Source: DASVAL01 sp035649575 (GTDB taxonomy: Bacteria; Planctomycetota; UBA1135; UBA2386). From it: a stretch of DNA of 17,582 nucleotides. The DNA is taken from contig DASRJH010000252.1 in NCBI GenBank assembly GCA_035649575.1, positions 1-17,582 of the forward strand. The letters run 5' to 3'. The position numbers and the translations under genes are program-made. This document shows positions 8,229-15,179 of this stretch, one piece after another. The stretch's first letter is position 1, and the number at the start of each line of letters is the position of its first letter. Below the pieces are notes generated by a model. That model made no database searches and was not told where the DNA came from. It was given only the letters and a program-made list of their open reading frames with translations.

Positions 8229-9620
8229 TCACAACCGTTTCCATCTGGCACCCCGCCCGTGTCCTTCGGGATGCGCCAGTCCAAGGGTCCGCAGGATCGC
8301 CAAGTCTTCGCGAACCTGTCGCTCGCTGGCCTTTGACCCCAGCTGGTCAAGGATCTCGCGAAGTGGCACGCCGGTTCCCGTCTGGGCCACCAAGGCCAGG
8401 ATCTCACGTTGCCGCTCGGTGACGTCGCGCCCGACTCGCTGGGGCGGAACGTAACGGGAGGGCCGGAATCGCACGGTCACACAACCGCCCGCGTCCTCGA
8501 TCTCGGGCCGCGGCAATCCGGCGGCCGCCGTCAGCTCCGCCATCTTGATCGTACCCCGTCCCCACGACTCGATGATGCCGCGCCGATAGAATTCCCGCGC
8601 AATCAGCGGGTTCCACGGCAACGACTCATGCGGAGCGAACAGGGCCTCCGCTGTCATCCCGAAGTGCAGCGAGCCCGACGACGTCACCTCCAGCCGATCG
8701 TCGTAGATCGCGACCGCCACAGAACCACCGCCAATCGCGTAGTCCCGGTGGCAGAAGGCGTTGGCCAACGCCTCACGGAGAGCCTCCGGTGGGTAGAGCG
8801 GATCGTCTACCCTCTCGAAGAGTCCAGGAGTGATGCGTCCAGCGACCGGTAGGTTCTCGCGCATGAAGCGCTCCGCCTTCAGCAGCAGCTCGAACGCGTT
8901 GCCATGGAACTGTCGGTTGTCGAGGAACTCCGTGCGATCCGTGCCCCGAAAGCGAGCCACCCTAAGCAAGCACTGCGTCAGCTCAGCCTCGATCCGCTCG
9001 GCACGGCCGAACAGCACCACCGCGGCACGCAACAGCATCCCGCCCTTGGCAAGGCCGAGACCGCGCAGCAGTTCCTCGGGTGCGCGGGTTCCCGGGTCCG
9101 CGAGACGACCTCGGCGAAGCGCCTCTTCGATCGTGCGCAACAGCTCGGCCGCATCCAGATCGGCGACCGACCAGCCGACGGCGGGCTGGTTCTCCCAGCG
9201 CTGCTGACCATGCACCCGCTCCAGCAGCATGCGGTCGTACTCGTCGCGCGAGAGCGATTGGTTCGTATTGCCGACGCGTCGATAGCCCTGGCCCTTGTAG
9301 CTGTACGGCCGGTTGGGCCCGGTCGAGACACTGACAACCAGCACCTCGCGGTCCGCACCGATCGGCACGCGCTCGATCGAAGGGTAGACCGGTGGGTCGA
9401 TCTCACCCAGTTCCTGTGCGATCTCTTCCAGCGTTTGATTGCCGATGTGCTGGCCGATGACGCGACCGTCTGACTCGACGCCGAACAGCACCCGTCCGCG
9501 GTGGTTCAGCATGGCGCACAGCGTGCGGGCTGCTTGCCGCCGCTCACCGGTCGTGCGCTTGAGTTCAAGCGTCTCCGACTCACCGGCGGCGGCCCAGCCA
9601 TTGATCTCAGACGGAGTCAT
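8229..9620 (-). CDS. AlbA_2 (Schlafen-type) / GHKL ATP-binding putative transcriptional regulator
   Basis: 463 residues with the architecture of the family often annotated as ATP-binding protein or putative transcriptional regulator (COG2865-like). An N-terminal AlbA_2 domain (about 5-130) includes ESETLELKRT, NHRGRVLFGVESDG and GQGYRRVGNTNQ. A C-terminal GHKL-type ATPase region (about 275-390) has an N-box-like REALANAFCHRDY (Asn287) and a glycine-rich ESWGRGTIKM. A winged-helix tail (about 400-463) starts at TERQREILALVAQTG. The ATG at 9620 has only a weak GGGGA eight nt upstream. The gene is antisense to its neighbours and lies between an intact hydrolase and a duplicate of that hydrolase's 3' end, so it was probably acquired. 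Such genes are common accessory cargo and some relatives occur near defence loci. No partner gene is visible here, so a defence role is not supported. Confidence 0.85.
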   Translation of the reverse strand: MTPSEINGWAAAGESETLELKRTTGERRQAARTLCAMLNHRGRVLFGVESDGRVIGQHIGNQTLEEIAQELGEIDPPVYPSIERVPIGADREVLVVSVSTGPNRPYSYKGQGYRRVGNTNQSLSRDEYDRMLLERVHGQQRWENQPAVGWSVADLDAAELLRTIEEALRRGRLADPGTRAPEELLRGLGLAKGGMLLRAAVVLFGRAERIEAELTQCLLRVARFRGTDRTEFLDNRQFHGNAFELLLKAERFMRENLPVAGRITPGLFERVDDPLYPPEALREALANAFCHRDYAIGGGSVAVAIYDDRLEVTSSGSLHFGMTAEALFAPHESLPWNPLIAREFYRRGIIESWGRGTIKMAELTAAAGLPRPEIEDAGGCVTVRFRPSRYVPPQRVGRDVTERQREILALVAQTGTGVPLREILDQLGSKASERQVREDLAILRTLGLAHPEGHGRGARWKRL

Positions 9621-9805
9621 GTTCTCGGTCCCCAGGGCCGGTCATCCCTGCCGCCCCCTCGAGGGAATCGGGCTGCCTCCCGCTTGCTCGACTCTGTTTT
9701 TCCATTCACCCGCACCGTTGACCCGTCATCCTGATGGCCTGCGTGGGCATCCAACCGATGCTCTCCTCAGTGGATCAGGGAGCCGACTTTTCTGCGGCTC
9801 AGGGC
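9621..9805. other. Non-coding spacer upstream of the AlbA_2 gene
   Basis: This stretch holds no credible gene. It contains a CCCTCGAGGG palindrome (about 9657-9666) and a T-rich run (TGTTTTTCCATTC, about 9692-9704). It must carry the promoter of the AlbA_2 gene, but no -35/-10 pair could be called. It separates that gene from the hydrolase remnant. Confidence 0.4.
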
Positions 9806-10060
9806 ACGATTCCCGCCACCTCCTGCGCGGCCTGCGATCGGCCCGATCGCACGGCCTTGCCCGCGACGATCACGGTGCCGACGCCCATCGTCGTCGGCAG
9901 CGAGGATCCGATCTCGACGCCTGCCGAAGCCGAACAGGTCACGGGGTCAATCCGCGGTGCGCGGCTCGCCGCGGTGCCGGGCTGCGGGCACCTCGTGCCG
10001 ATGGAGGATCCCTCGGCGTTCGCGCAGCAACTGGGCGCGTTCTGGCGCAGCCTCGGCTAG
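9806..10060 (+). pseudogene. Remnant (3' end only) of a second alpha/beta hydrolase
   Basis: This stretch matches bases from about 7911 to the natural end of the intact hydrolase. From DRPDRT onward 60 of 71 residues are identical by my alignment, including the Asp of GSEDPIST and the His of GCGHLVPMEDP. It ends cleanly at FWRSLG and TAG. The oxyanion and nucleophile-Ser regions are absent, so it cannot be a working hydrolase. Just downstream of where similarity starts there is a compensating pair of 2-nt indels (+2 then -2). The frame is open back to an ATG at 9734, but those residues (MACVGIQPMLSSVDQG) do not resemble a hydrolase. It is either a decayed tandem paralogue or a target-gene 3' end carried or duplicated with the inserted AlbA_2 gene. 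Confidence 0.85.
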
Positions 10061-10150
10061 CTGAAGTTCTTCGATGAGTGACGCGATAACGTGAGCCAGT
10101 TCCATGGTGGACGGCAGTATCACTGACATGCACGAGGATGTCTGACCTGT

Positions 10151-11188
10151 ATGCGACGGCAGCGGCACAAGGCAGCTCTCTTGGCGATCAGTGCCTTGGT
10201 TCTCGCGTGCTTCGTGCTGCTGCCTTGGAATCGGAATGGTGCTTTGGGTGAATCTGGCCCGGCACCCGAATCACATCCGATCAGCGATTCGGGCCTGTCC
10301 AAAGAGCAAGCCAGCGTTGCGGCACAGCCAGCTTCGCGAATCGAGGTTCCGGCGGGCCGATCCTCGTACGCACCTGCTGCTGGGCGTGTCCGCTTGGAAT
10401 TCGTCGGCGATCCCCTGCCACCGAGGTGGACGCTGCGTACAAATGGCGCGGAGTCAACTCACGGGTGTGTTACCGAAGTCGTGTTTCATCCGACGACCTT
10501 CCCGACTGACGTCGTTGGAACCTGGCTCACACATACACTCTTCAAGACCAGAGTGGAGCGTCATCCTTCTGAAACGACCGTAACGATCGGCGCTCACTAT
10601 GCTCTATCGTTCGTTGCGGATGAGGGGTCCGACTACGCGTCATGGACTTGCTACTCGACTGCGGCCCCGATTAGGGATGGGGATCGGGAGTTTGCGGTGC
10701 AAGCACTCAAGTTCGAGGCGCCAGGCGTGTGCCGATGTCATGTTCCGTTGTCAGCAAGAAAGCAGTTTGCCGTCTGGGCCCCCGGCCGTCCCGTGTTCTT
10801 CCATGATACGGGACAGAGCCCAGCCCCTCTGGCCTGGTCGTCAATCCAAGTTCGCGTTCACCACGAGCAAGGAGCGCCGATTCGCGGAAGGCTCGTCGAC
10901 CTCAACGGGGTGCCAGTTCCGAATCGGCATGTGACTCTTACTCGGGTCTACGCCGAGGCGGGAGGCGGAGGCAACTACATGATTCTCGACGCCGATCGTG
11001 CGCGAGCCCGCGGTGGTTTTGCTGGAACCCTACAGACTGACAGCTCTGGCAGTTTCACGTTTGCGGAAGCAAGCTTGGAAGCTCAGCAGCCGTTCCACGC
11101 TGACGTACCTGGCGCTGACGTCGTGAGCAAGTCGAGCCTCTATTGGACGACGGTCGAGGGAACGTGGATTGAGCTCGTGATTCGCTAG
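10151..11188 (+). CDS. Signal-anchored protein with a carboxypeptidase-regulatory-like beta-sandwich domain; function unknown
   Basis: 345 residues that I do not recognise as a named family. The N-terminus (MRRQRHKAALLAISALVLAC) has a basic head and a hydrophobic stretch (about 8-25). It is a signal peptide or membrane anchor; VLAC vaguely resembles a lipobox, but hydrophobic residues continue past the Cys. A Pro/Ser/Ala-rich linker follows. Residues about 244-310 (IRGRLVDLNGVPVPNRHVTL, then GTLQTDSSGSFTF) look like a CarboxypepD_reg/Cna-B-type beta-sandwich, common in Planctomycetota surface proteins. The middle (75-235) has several Cys and aromatic residues and may be an extracellular domain. 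Third codon positions are visibly less G/C-rich than in the neighbours. With its place beside the hydrolase remnant, this suggests horizontal acquisition. It converges on the epimerase gene with a 15-nt gap. Confidence 0.65.
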   Translation: MRRQRHKAALLAISALVLACFVLLPWNRNGALGESGPAPESHPISDSGLSKEQASVAAQPASRIEVPAGRSSYAPAAGRVRLEFVGDPLPPRWTLRTNGAESTHGCVTEVVFHPTTFPTDVVGTWLTHTLFKTRVERHPSETTVTIGAHYALSFVADEGSDYASWTCYSTAAPIRDGDREFAVQALKFEAPGVCRCHVPLSARKQFAVWAPGRPVFFHDTGQSPAPLAWSSIQVRVHHEQGAPIRGRLVDLNGVPVPNRHVTLTRVYAEAGGGGNYMILDADRARARGGFAGTLQTDSSGSFTFAEASLEAQQPFHADVPGADVVSKSSLYWTTVEGTWIELVIR

Positions 11189-11203
11189 GGTCCTGAGGCA
11201 GTC

Positions 11204-11845
11204 TTAGTCCGCAGGCCGCGATTCGGGCAGCCCGAGGCCGACCACGACGATCTTGCCGCAGTGCGCCCTGCCGCTCGGCGTCGTCATGCCGAACTTCTTG
11301 CCGACGAACGTCACCGTGACGTCGGCGTGGCAGCAAGCGCCGAGCACCACGCCCGTGTCGCCGTGCAGGCCCGACGGGATGTCGACGCACAGCTTCACGC
11401 CCACCGCGCGGTCGAACGCTTCGACCCACGAACGCGCAGCACCCGTGAGCTCGCGCTCGAGCCCCGTGCCGAACAACGCGTCGATCCACACGGCGCCCGC
11501 GTGAGCCCGGAGATCGGGCAGGGTACCGACGACCGGCTGCCATCCCGCCGCGCGCGCGATGCGCAATTGCAGCGCCGCGTCGGGGGCGCGCTCTGGATCG
11601 GGTTCGGCCAGCAGGTGCACGGCGCATCGCGACAAGCCGAGGTGCCGCGCGGCCGCGAGCCCGTCGCCGCCGTTGTTGCCGGCCCCCGCGAAGATCACGA
11701 ACCGATCCCCGAGCGTCCTCGCGATCTCCGCGACCGAACGCGCCGCGTTCTCCATCAGCAGCAGCGTCGGCATGCCGAGCCGTTCCGCGGCGTCGCGATC
11801 GATCGCGCGCGCCTGGGCCACAGTCAAGACGACGTCGCGCGTCAC
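11204..11845 (-). CDS. nnrE: NAD(P)H-hydrate epimerase (stand-alone YjeF N-terminal domain)
   Basis: A 213-residue cytosolic enzyme that interconverts the R and S forms of damaged, hydrated NAD(P)H, so that a separate ADP/ATP-dependent dehydratase can repair them. Signatures in order are MPTLLLMENAARSVAE (25-40), the phosphate-binding AGAGNNGGDG (53-62, usually GPGNNGGDG), DALFGTGL (122-129) and VDIPSGLHGDTG (154-165). The protein ends after the Rossmann-like fold, with no C-terminal NnrD dehydratase domain. That activity must be encoded elsewhere. The start is GTG at 11845, overlapping the recG stop as GTGA (4 nt), which indicates translational coupling. The frame is open further upstream, but only as a shadow of recG. 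Confidence 0.92.
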   Translation of the reverse strand: MTRDVVLTVAQARAIDRDAAERLGMPTLLLMENAARSVAEIARTLGDRFVIFAGAGNNGGDGLAAARHLGLSRCAVHLLAEPDPERAPDAALQLRIARAAGWQPVVGTLPDLRAHAGAVWIDALFGTGLERELTGAARSWVEAFDRAVGVKLCVDIPSGLHGDTGVVLGACCHADVTVTFVGKKFGMTTPSGRAHCGKIVVVGLGLPESRPAD

Positions 11846-13797
11846 GCGGCCCCTCCATCGCGCTGCACGGCCTTGCGCACGCGCAGCAGCAGCTCGAGAT
11901 CCTCGACCGGATCGAGCGCGCGCAGGTCCGTGAAACCGCTCTGCGCCGTGCCCATCAACTCGCCGCTGCCGCGGATCGCGAGGTCCGCTTCGGCGAGCTC
12001 GAACCCATCCGTCGTGCGGCAGACCGCGGCCACGCGTTCGGTGCGCTTGCCGCACAGGATCGCGATGCCGCGCCGGCTGCCGCGGCCGACGCGCCCGCGC
12101 AGCTGATGCAGCGTCGCGATGCCGAATTGCTCGGCCGCCACGACCACGATGAGCGTCGCGTCGGGCACGTCGACGCCGACCTCGAGCACCGTCGTGCCGA
12201 CGAGCACGTCGCACTCGCCGTCGCGGAACTGCTGCAGCACGGCCTGCCGTTGTGCCGTCTGCAGGCGTCCGTGCACGAGGCCGCAGCGGAACTTCGACAT
12301 CAGCGCCTGCTGCACCCTAACCACACCGCCCTTCTCGCCCGCTTCGCCGACGGCCGGGCAGACGACGAACACGCGCCCTCGGCGCCGCACCGCGCGCGCG
12401 ACCGAACGCACGGCGCGCGCCCACTTCTCGTGCGGCACGTGGAACGCGCGTACGACGCGTCGCCCCGGCGGCCGCTGCCGCAGCACGACCTGGTCGAGGT
12501 CGCCGAACAACACGAGCGCCTGCGTGCGCGGAATCGGCGTCGCGGTCATCACGAGCACGTGCGGGTTGTCTCCCTTGTGCACGAGCGCCATGCGCTGGGC
12601 GACGCCGAAGCGGTGTTGTTCGTCGACGATCACGAGGCCGAGGTGCGGCAGCTCGACCCCGCCCGACAACAGCGCGTGCGTGCCGAAGACGAGCTGCGGT
12701 CCTGGCGGACCGAGCGTGCGCAGCTTCTGCGCCGCGGTGCAGAGCGTCACGCGTACGTCGCTGCCAGAGAGCCAGAGCTTGACGACGGCGAAGTGCTGCT
12801 CGGCGAGCAGTTCGGTCGGCGCCAGGAACGCGACGAGGCCGCCGCGCGCGAGCACCGCGAGCGCTGCCGCGATCGCGACCGCCGTCTTGCCCGTGCCGAC
12901 GTCGCCTTGCAGCAGCACGCCCATCGCGGACGGCCCCGCGAGACGTTGCCACAACGCGCGCACCGCGGCGTCCTGGTCGGCCGTGAGGGCCAGCGGAATG
13001 CGCTGCAGGATGCGCTCGGCGAGTGCCTTGTCGACCGGGAACACGGCCGCCGACCGGCGCGCGCGCGCGCGCGCCGCGCGTTCGATCGCGGCAAAGAGCG
13101 CCACGGCTTCGCGCACCGCGAAGTGGCGCCGCGCGCGTTCGTGTTCGGCGACGTCGCGCGGCCGATGCATCGACCCGAGCAGTGCCACCGACGGCCCGTC
13201 GAGATCCTCGAGCAGCGGCGGCAGCGGTGCCAGCTCGACGCGCGACCAGTCCAGACGCAGAAGGCACAGGTCGATCCACTGCTGCAGCCGCTGCGCCGAC
13301 ACGCCCGGCACTTCGGGATAACGCAGCTGCACTTCGCCGGCCGGCGCCGAGCCCACGGGCAGGACCCGCGCCTGCTGCAGCAGGAAGCGCTGTCCCTTCT
13401 TGATCAGCACACCCTCGACGCATCGCTTCTGGCCGGCAGGGTAGGCCTTCTTGAGCCAGGGTTGGTTGAAGAACTGCGCCGCGAACGCGGAGCCGTCGTC
13501 GCACGCGAACACGACGGTGACCATCGCTCTCCGCCCCGGCAGCCAGGCCAACGACGCCGACCGCACTTCGGCTCGCAAGCGCACGAGGTTGCCCAACGCG
13601 GCCTCGTCGGGAGCAGACAGTTCCTGCAGCGCGGAGTAGCGACGCGGGAAGAACTGCACGAGATCCAGGACCGTCGACAAGCCCGCCGCTGCGAGGCGCG
13701 CCGCCGTGGTGGGACCAACGCCGGGAAGCGTCGTCAATCCCGTCGCGGGCAGCAACGTCGTCGCCGTCGTGCCGGTGCTCGAGCTCGCGTGCATCAC
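11842..13797 (-). CDS. recG: ATP-dependent DNA helicase RecG
   Basis: A 651-residue superfamily 2 helicase that remodels stalled replication forks and branch-migrates Holliday junctions. The N-terminal wedge/OB region begins with a helix-hairpin-helix-like GLTTLPGVGPTTAARL, followed by FFPRRYSALQ. Helicase motifs in order are LLQGDVGTGKT (Walker A, GDVGTGKT at 298-305), AFLAPTELLAEQHF, DEQHRFG (Walker B, 392-398), VMTATPIPRT, VGTTVLEVGVDVP and QLRGRVGRG. All are intact. Slightly shorter than the E. coli enzyme. The start is GTG at 13797 directly followed by ATG at 13794; either could be used. It forms a minus-strand operon with nnrE. It contains an alternating GC run (about 13057-13074) encoding Ala/Arg repeats. 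Confidence 0.96.
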   Translation of the reverse strand: MMHASSSTGTTATTLLPATGLTTLPGVGPTTAARLAAAGLSTVLDLVQFFPRRYSALQELSAPDEAALGNLVRLRAEVRSASLAWLPGRRAMVTVVFACDDGSAFAAQFFNQPWLKKAYPAGQKRCVEGVLIKKGQRFLLQQARVLPVGSAPAGEVQLRYPEVPGVSAQRLQQWIDLCLLRLDWSRVELAPLPPLLEDLDGPSVALLGSMHRPRDVAEHERARRHFAVREAVALFAAIERAARARARRSAAVFPVDKALAERILQRIPLALTADQDAAVRALWQRLAGPSAMGVLLQGDVGTGKTAVAIAAALAVLARGGLVAFLAPTELLAEQHFAVVKLWLSGSDVRVTLCTAAQKLRTLGPPGPQLVFGTHALLSGGVELPHLGLVIVDEQHRFGVAQRMALVHKGDNPHVLVMTATPIPRTQALVLFGDLDQVVLRQRPPGRRVVRAFHVPHEKWARAVRSVARAVRRRGRVFVVCPAVGEAGEKGGVVRVQQALMSKFRCGLVHGRLQTAQRQAVLQQFRDGECDVLVGTTVLEVGVDVPDATLIVVVAAEQFGIATLHQLRGRVGRGSRRGIAILCGKRTERVAAVCRTTDGFELAEADLAIRGSGELMGTAQSGFTDLRALDPVEDLELLLRVRKAVQRDGGAA

Positions 13798-13823
13798 GTC
13801 AATGGGCCCTTGGTCTCACAAGC

Positions 13824-13840
13824 TGTCGCGCTGCGCGACA
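13824..13840. promoter_or_regulatory. Inverted repeat in the divergent recG / uridylyltransferase region
   Basis: TGTCGCG-CTG-CGCGACA is a perfect 7-bp dyad around a 3-nt centre, about 27 nt upstream of the recG start. It could be an operator for either divergent gene, or a hairpin in the recG leader. I do not recognise it as a known regulator's box. Confidence 0.35.
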
Positions 13841-13903
13841 ACTTGCGCAGCGTAAGGGCACCGAACCACAAGCGGCCATGCCGAATGCCGCGCGCTTCGG
13901 CGC

Positions 13904-13939
13904 GGTTGCAACCCGGACCTGGGTTGCGGCCATGGCCGC
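13904..13939 (+). repeat. Intergenic hairpin plus palindrome GCGGCCATGGCCGC, copy 2
   Basis: GGTTGCAACCC (13904-13914) pairs with GGGTTGCGGCC (13921-13931) as an 11-bp stem on the + strand, with two adjacent U-G wobbles and loop GGACCT. The second arm runs into the perfect palindrome GCGGCCATGGCCGC (13926-13939) shared with 2315-2328. An additional upstream GCGGCCAT (13872-13879) could pair with ATGGCCGC (13932-13939). TGGGTTGCGG also occurs at 15761-15770, in another intergenic region. Confidence 0.5.
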
Positions 13940-13986
13940 GATGCGCGCGATGCGCGCGCGCGCTGGCGACGGAACGCCGGCGCGGA

Positions 13987-13992
13987 TAGCCT
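13987..13992 (+). promoter_or_regulatory. Possible -10 (TAGCCT) for a leaderless uridylyltransferase mRNA
   Basis: TAGCCT ends 9 nt before the TTG start at 14002. There is no Shine-Dalgarno. Together with TAGCCT at 6039-6044 and TAACCT at 17112-17117 (minus) it suggests a shared promoter type. A -35 is not evident. Confidence 0.35.
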
Positions 13993-14001
13993 CCTTCCGC
14001 C

Positions 14002-15129
14002 TTGAGAGGACTGACGGAACAGCAGCTGGCCTTCCTGTCGCGTTACGGCTACGACCCGGCATTGCAGCAGCGGTGGCAGGCGGACGTCGCAGCAGGCCGG
14101 CTTTCGAAGGCCTCGAACGCAGTCACCGGCGACCTGCTCGCGCTGCCGCCCGGCACGCTGCAGAAGCTGCCCGGCAGCACGACCAAGCTGTGGCGCGAGC
14201 TCGAGCAGCTCGGCCGCGAGGCGATCAAGGCGGGCCAGGTCGGCCTCGTCGTGCTGAACGGCGGCATGGCGACGAGGTTCGGCGGCGTCGTGAAGGGCGT
14301 CGTTCCCGTGCTGGGACCCGAGCGTTCGTTCCTGGGCCTCACGATCGAGGACTGCCTGCGCGTCGAGCAGCAGACGGGCGGCGTCGTGCGCATGTTCGTC
14401 ATGAACAGCTTCGCGACCGACGAGGCCACGCGCGCGCACTTCGCCGAGCACGACAATTTCGGCATGGACCCACAGCACCTCGAACACTTCACGCAGCTGA
14501 TCGCGCTGCGCATGACGAAACGCGGCGAACTGTTCATCCTGGCCAACGGCGAGGCGTCCCCGTATGGCCCCGGGCATGGCGACTTCCCCGTCGCGTTCCG
14601 GCGCAGCGGCTGCCTGCAGCGGTTCCTCGCGGCCGGCGGCCGCTACCTGCTCGTGCGCAACGTCGACAACCTCGGCGCGCGCATCGATCCCGTGATCCTG
14701 GGTCACCACATCAAGAAGAAGTGCGACGCGACCGTCGAGCTGGCGCCGAAGTGGCCGGAGGACGTCGGTGGTTCGCCGCTGCTCTACCTCGGCCGCCCGC
14801 AGCTCATCGAACAGGTCCGCTATCCCGAGGGCTTCGATCCGAGCATCGTCGACGTCTTCAACACGAACACGTTCACGTTCACGGCGCAGGCTCTCGATCG
14901 CGACTTCGATCTCGGCTGGTACTACGTCGAGAAGGAAGTCGAGGGCAAACGGGCCGTGCAGGTCGAACATCTGATCGGCGAGCTCACGGCCCACCTCCCC
15001 ACCAACTTCCTGCAGGTGCGCCGCAACGGCCGCAACACGCGCTTCCTGCCGGTCAAGGTGCCGGAAGACCTGCTCGCCGCGCGCGCGGAGATCGCCGAGA
15101 TGTACGACGGTCCGAGCGAAGGTGTCTGA
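14002..15129 (+). CDS. UTP--sugar-1-phosphate uridylyltransferase (UGPase/UAP family)
   Basis: 375 residues of the eukaryotic-type UDPGP family (UTP:glucose-1-phosphate uridylyltransferase or UDP-GlcNAc pyrophosphorylase), not the GalU family. It makes UDP-sugars from UTP and a sugar-1-phosphate in the cytoplasm for polysaccharide or envelope synthesis. The nucleotide-binding loop is LNGGMATRFGG (85-95). GPGHGDFP (189-196) is the family GHG motif, VRNVDNLGA (218-226) the uridine/metal site and VFNTNTFTF (285-293) the sugar-site motif. Glucose-1-phosphate is the likelier substrate given NTNT, but GlcNAc-1-phosphate cannot be excluded. The start is TTG at 14002, supported by the adjacent TAGCCT and by the family-like N-terminus LTEQQLAFLSRYGY. 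It is convergent with the thioredoxin-like gene, with a 50-nt gap. Confidence 0.9.
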   Translation: MRGLTEQQLAFLSRYGYDPALQQRWQADVAAGRLSKASNAVTGDLLALPPGTLQKLPGSTTKLWRELEQLGREAIKAGQVGLVVLNGGMATRFGGVVKGVVPVLGPERSFLGLTIEDCLRVEQQTGGVVRMFVMNSFATDEATRAHFAEHDNFGMDPQHLEHFTQLIALRMTKRGELFILANGEASPYGPGHGDFPVAFRRSGCLQRFLAAGGRYLLVRNVDNLGARIDPVILGHHIKKKCDATVELAPKWPEDVGGSPLLYLGRPQLIEQVRYPEGFDPSIVDVFNTNTFTFTAQALDRDFDLGWYYVEKEVEGKRAVQVEHLIGELTAHLPTNFLQVRRNGRNTRFLPVKVPEDLLAARAEIAEMYDGPSEGV

Positions 15130-15179
15130 GTCTGCTCGCCCGCGAGGCCAGGCTCACGCAGCCACGGCGCAAGAGCGCA

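Noticed and set aside
9734..10060. A functional small hydrolase gene
   Set aside because: It lacks the nucleophile Ser and oxyanion regions, and its N-terminal 24 or so residues are unrelated to the family. It is better called a remnant.
13057..13074. Alternating GC run in recG as a Z-DNA or phase-variation element
   Set aside because: It encodes ordinary Ala/Arg residues in an intact frame, and short GC runs are expected at this composition.
12106..13989. Long + strand open frame over recG
   Set aside because: Its composition is a shadow of recG, whose helicase motifs are intact on the minus strand.
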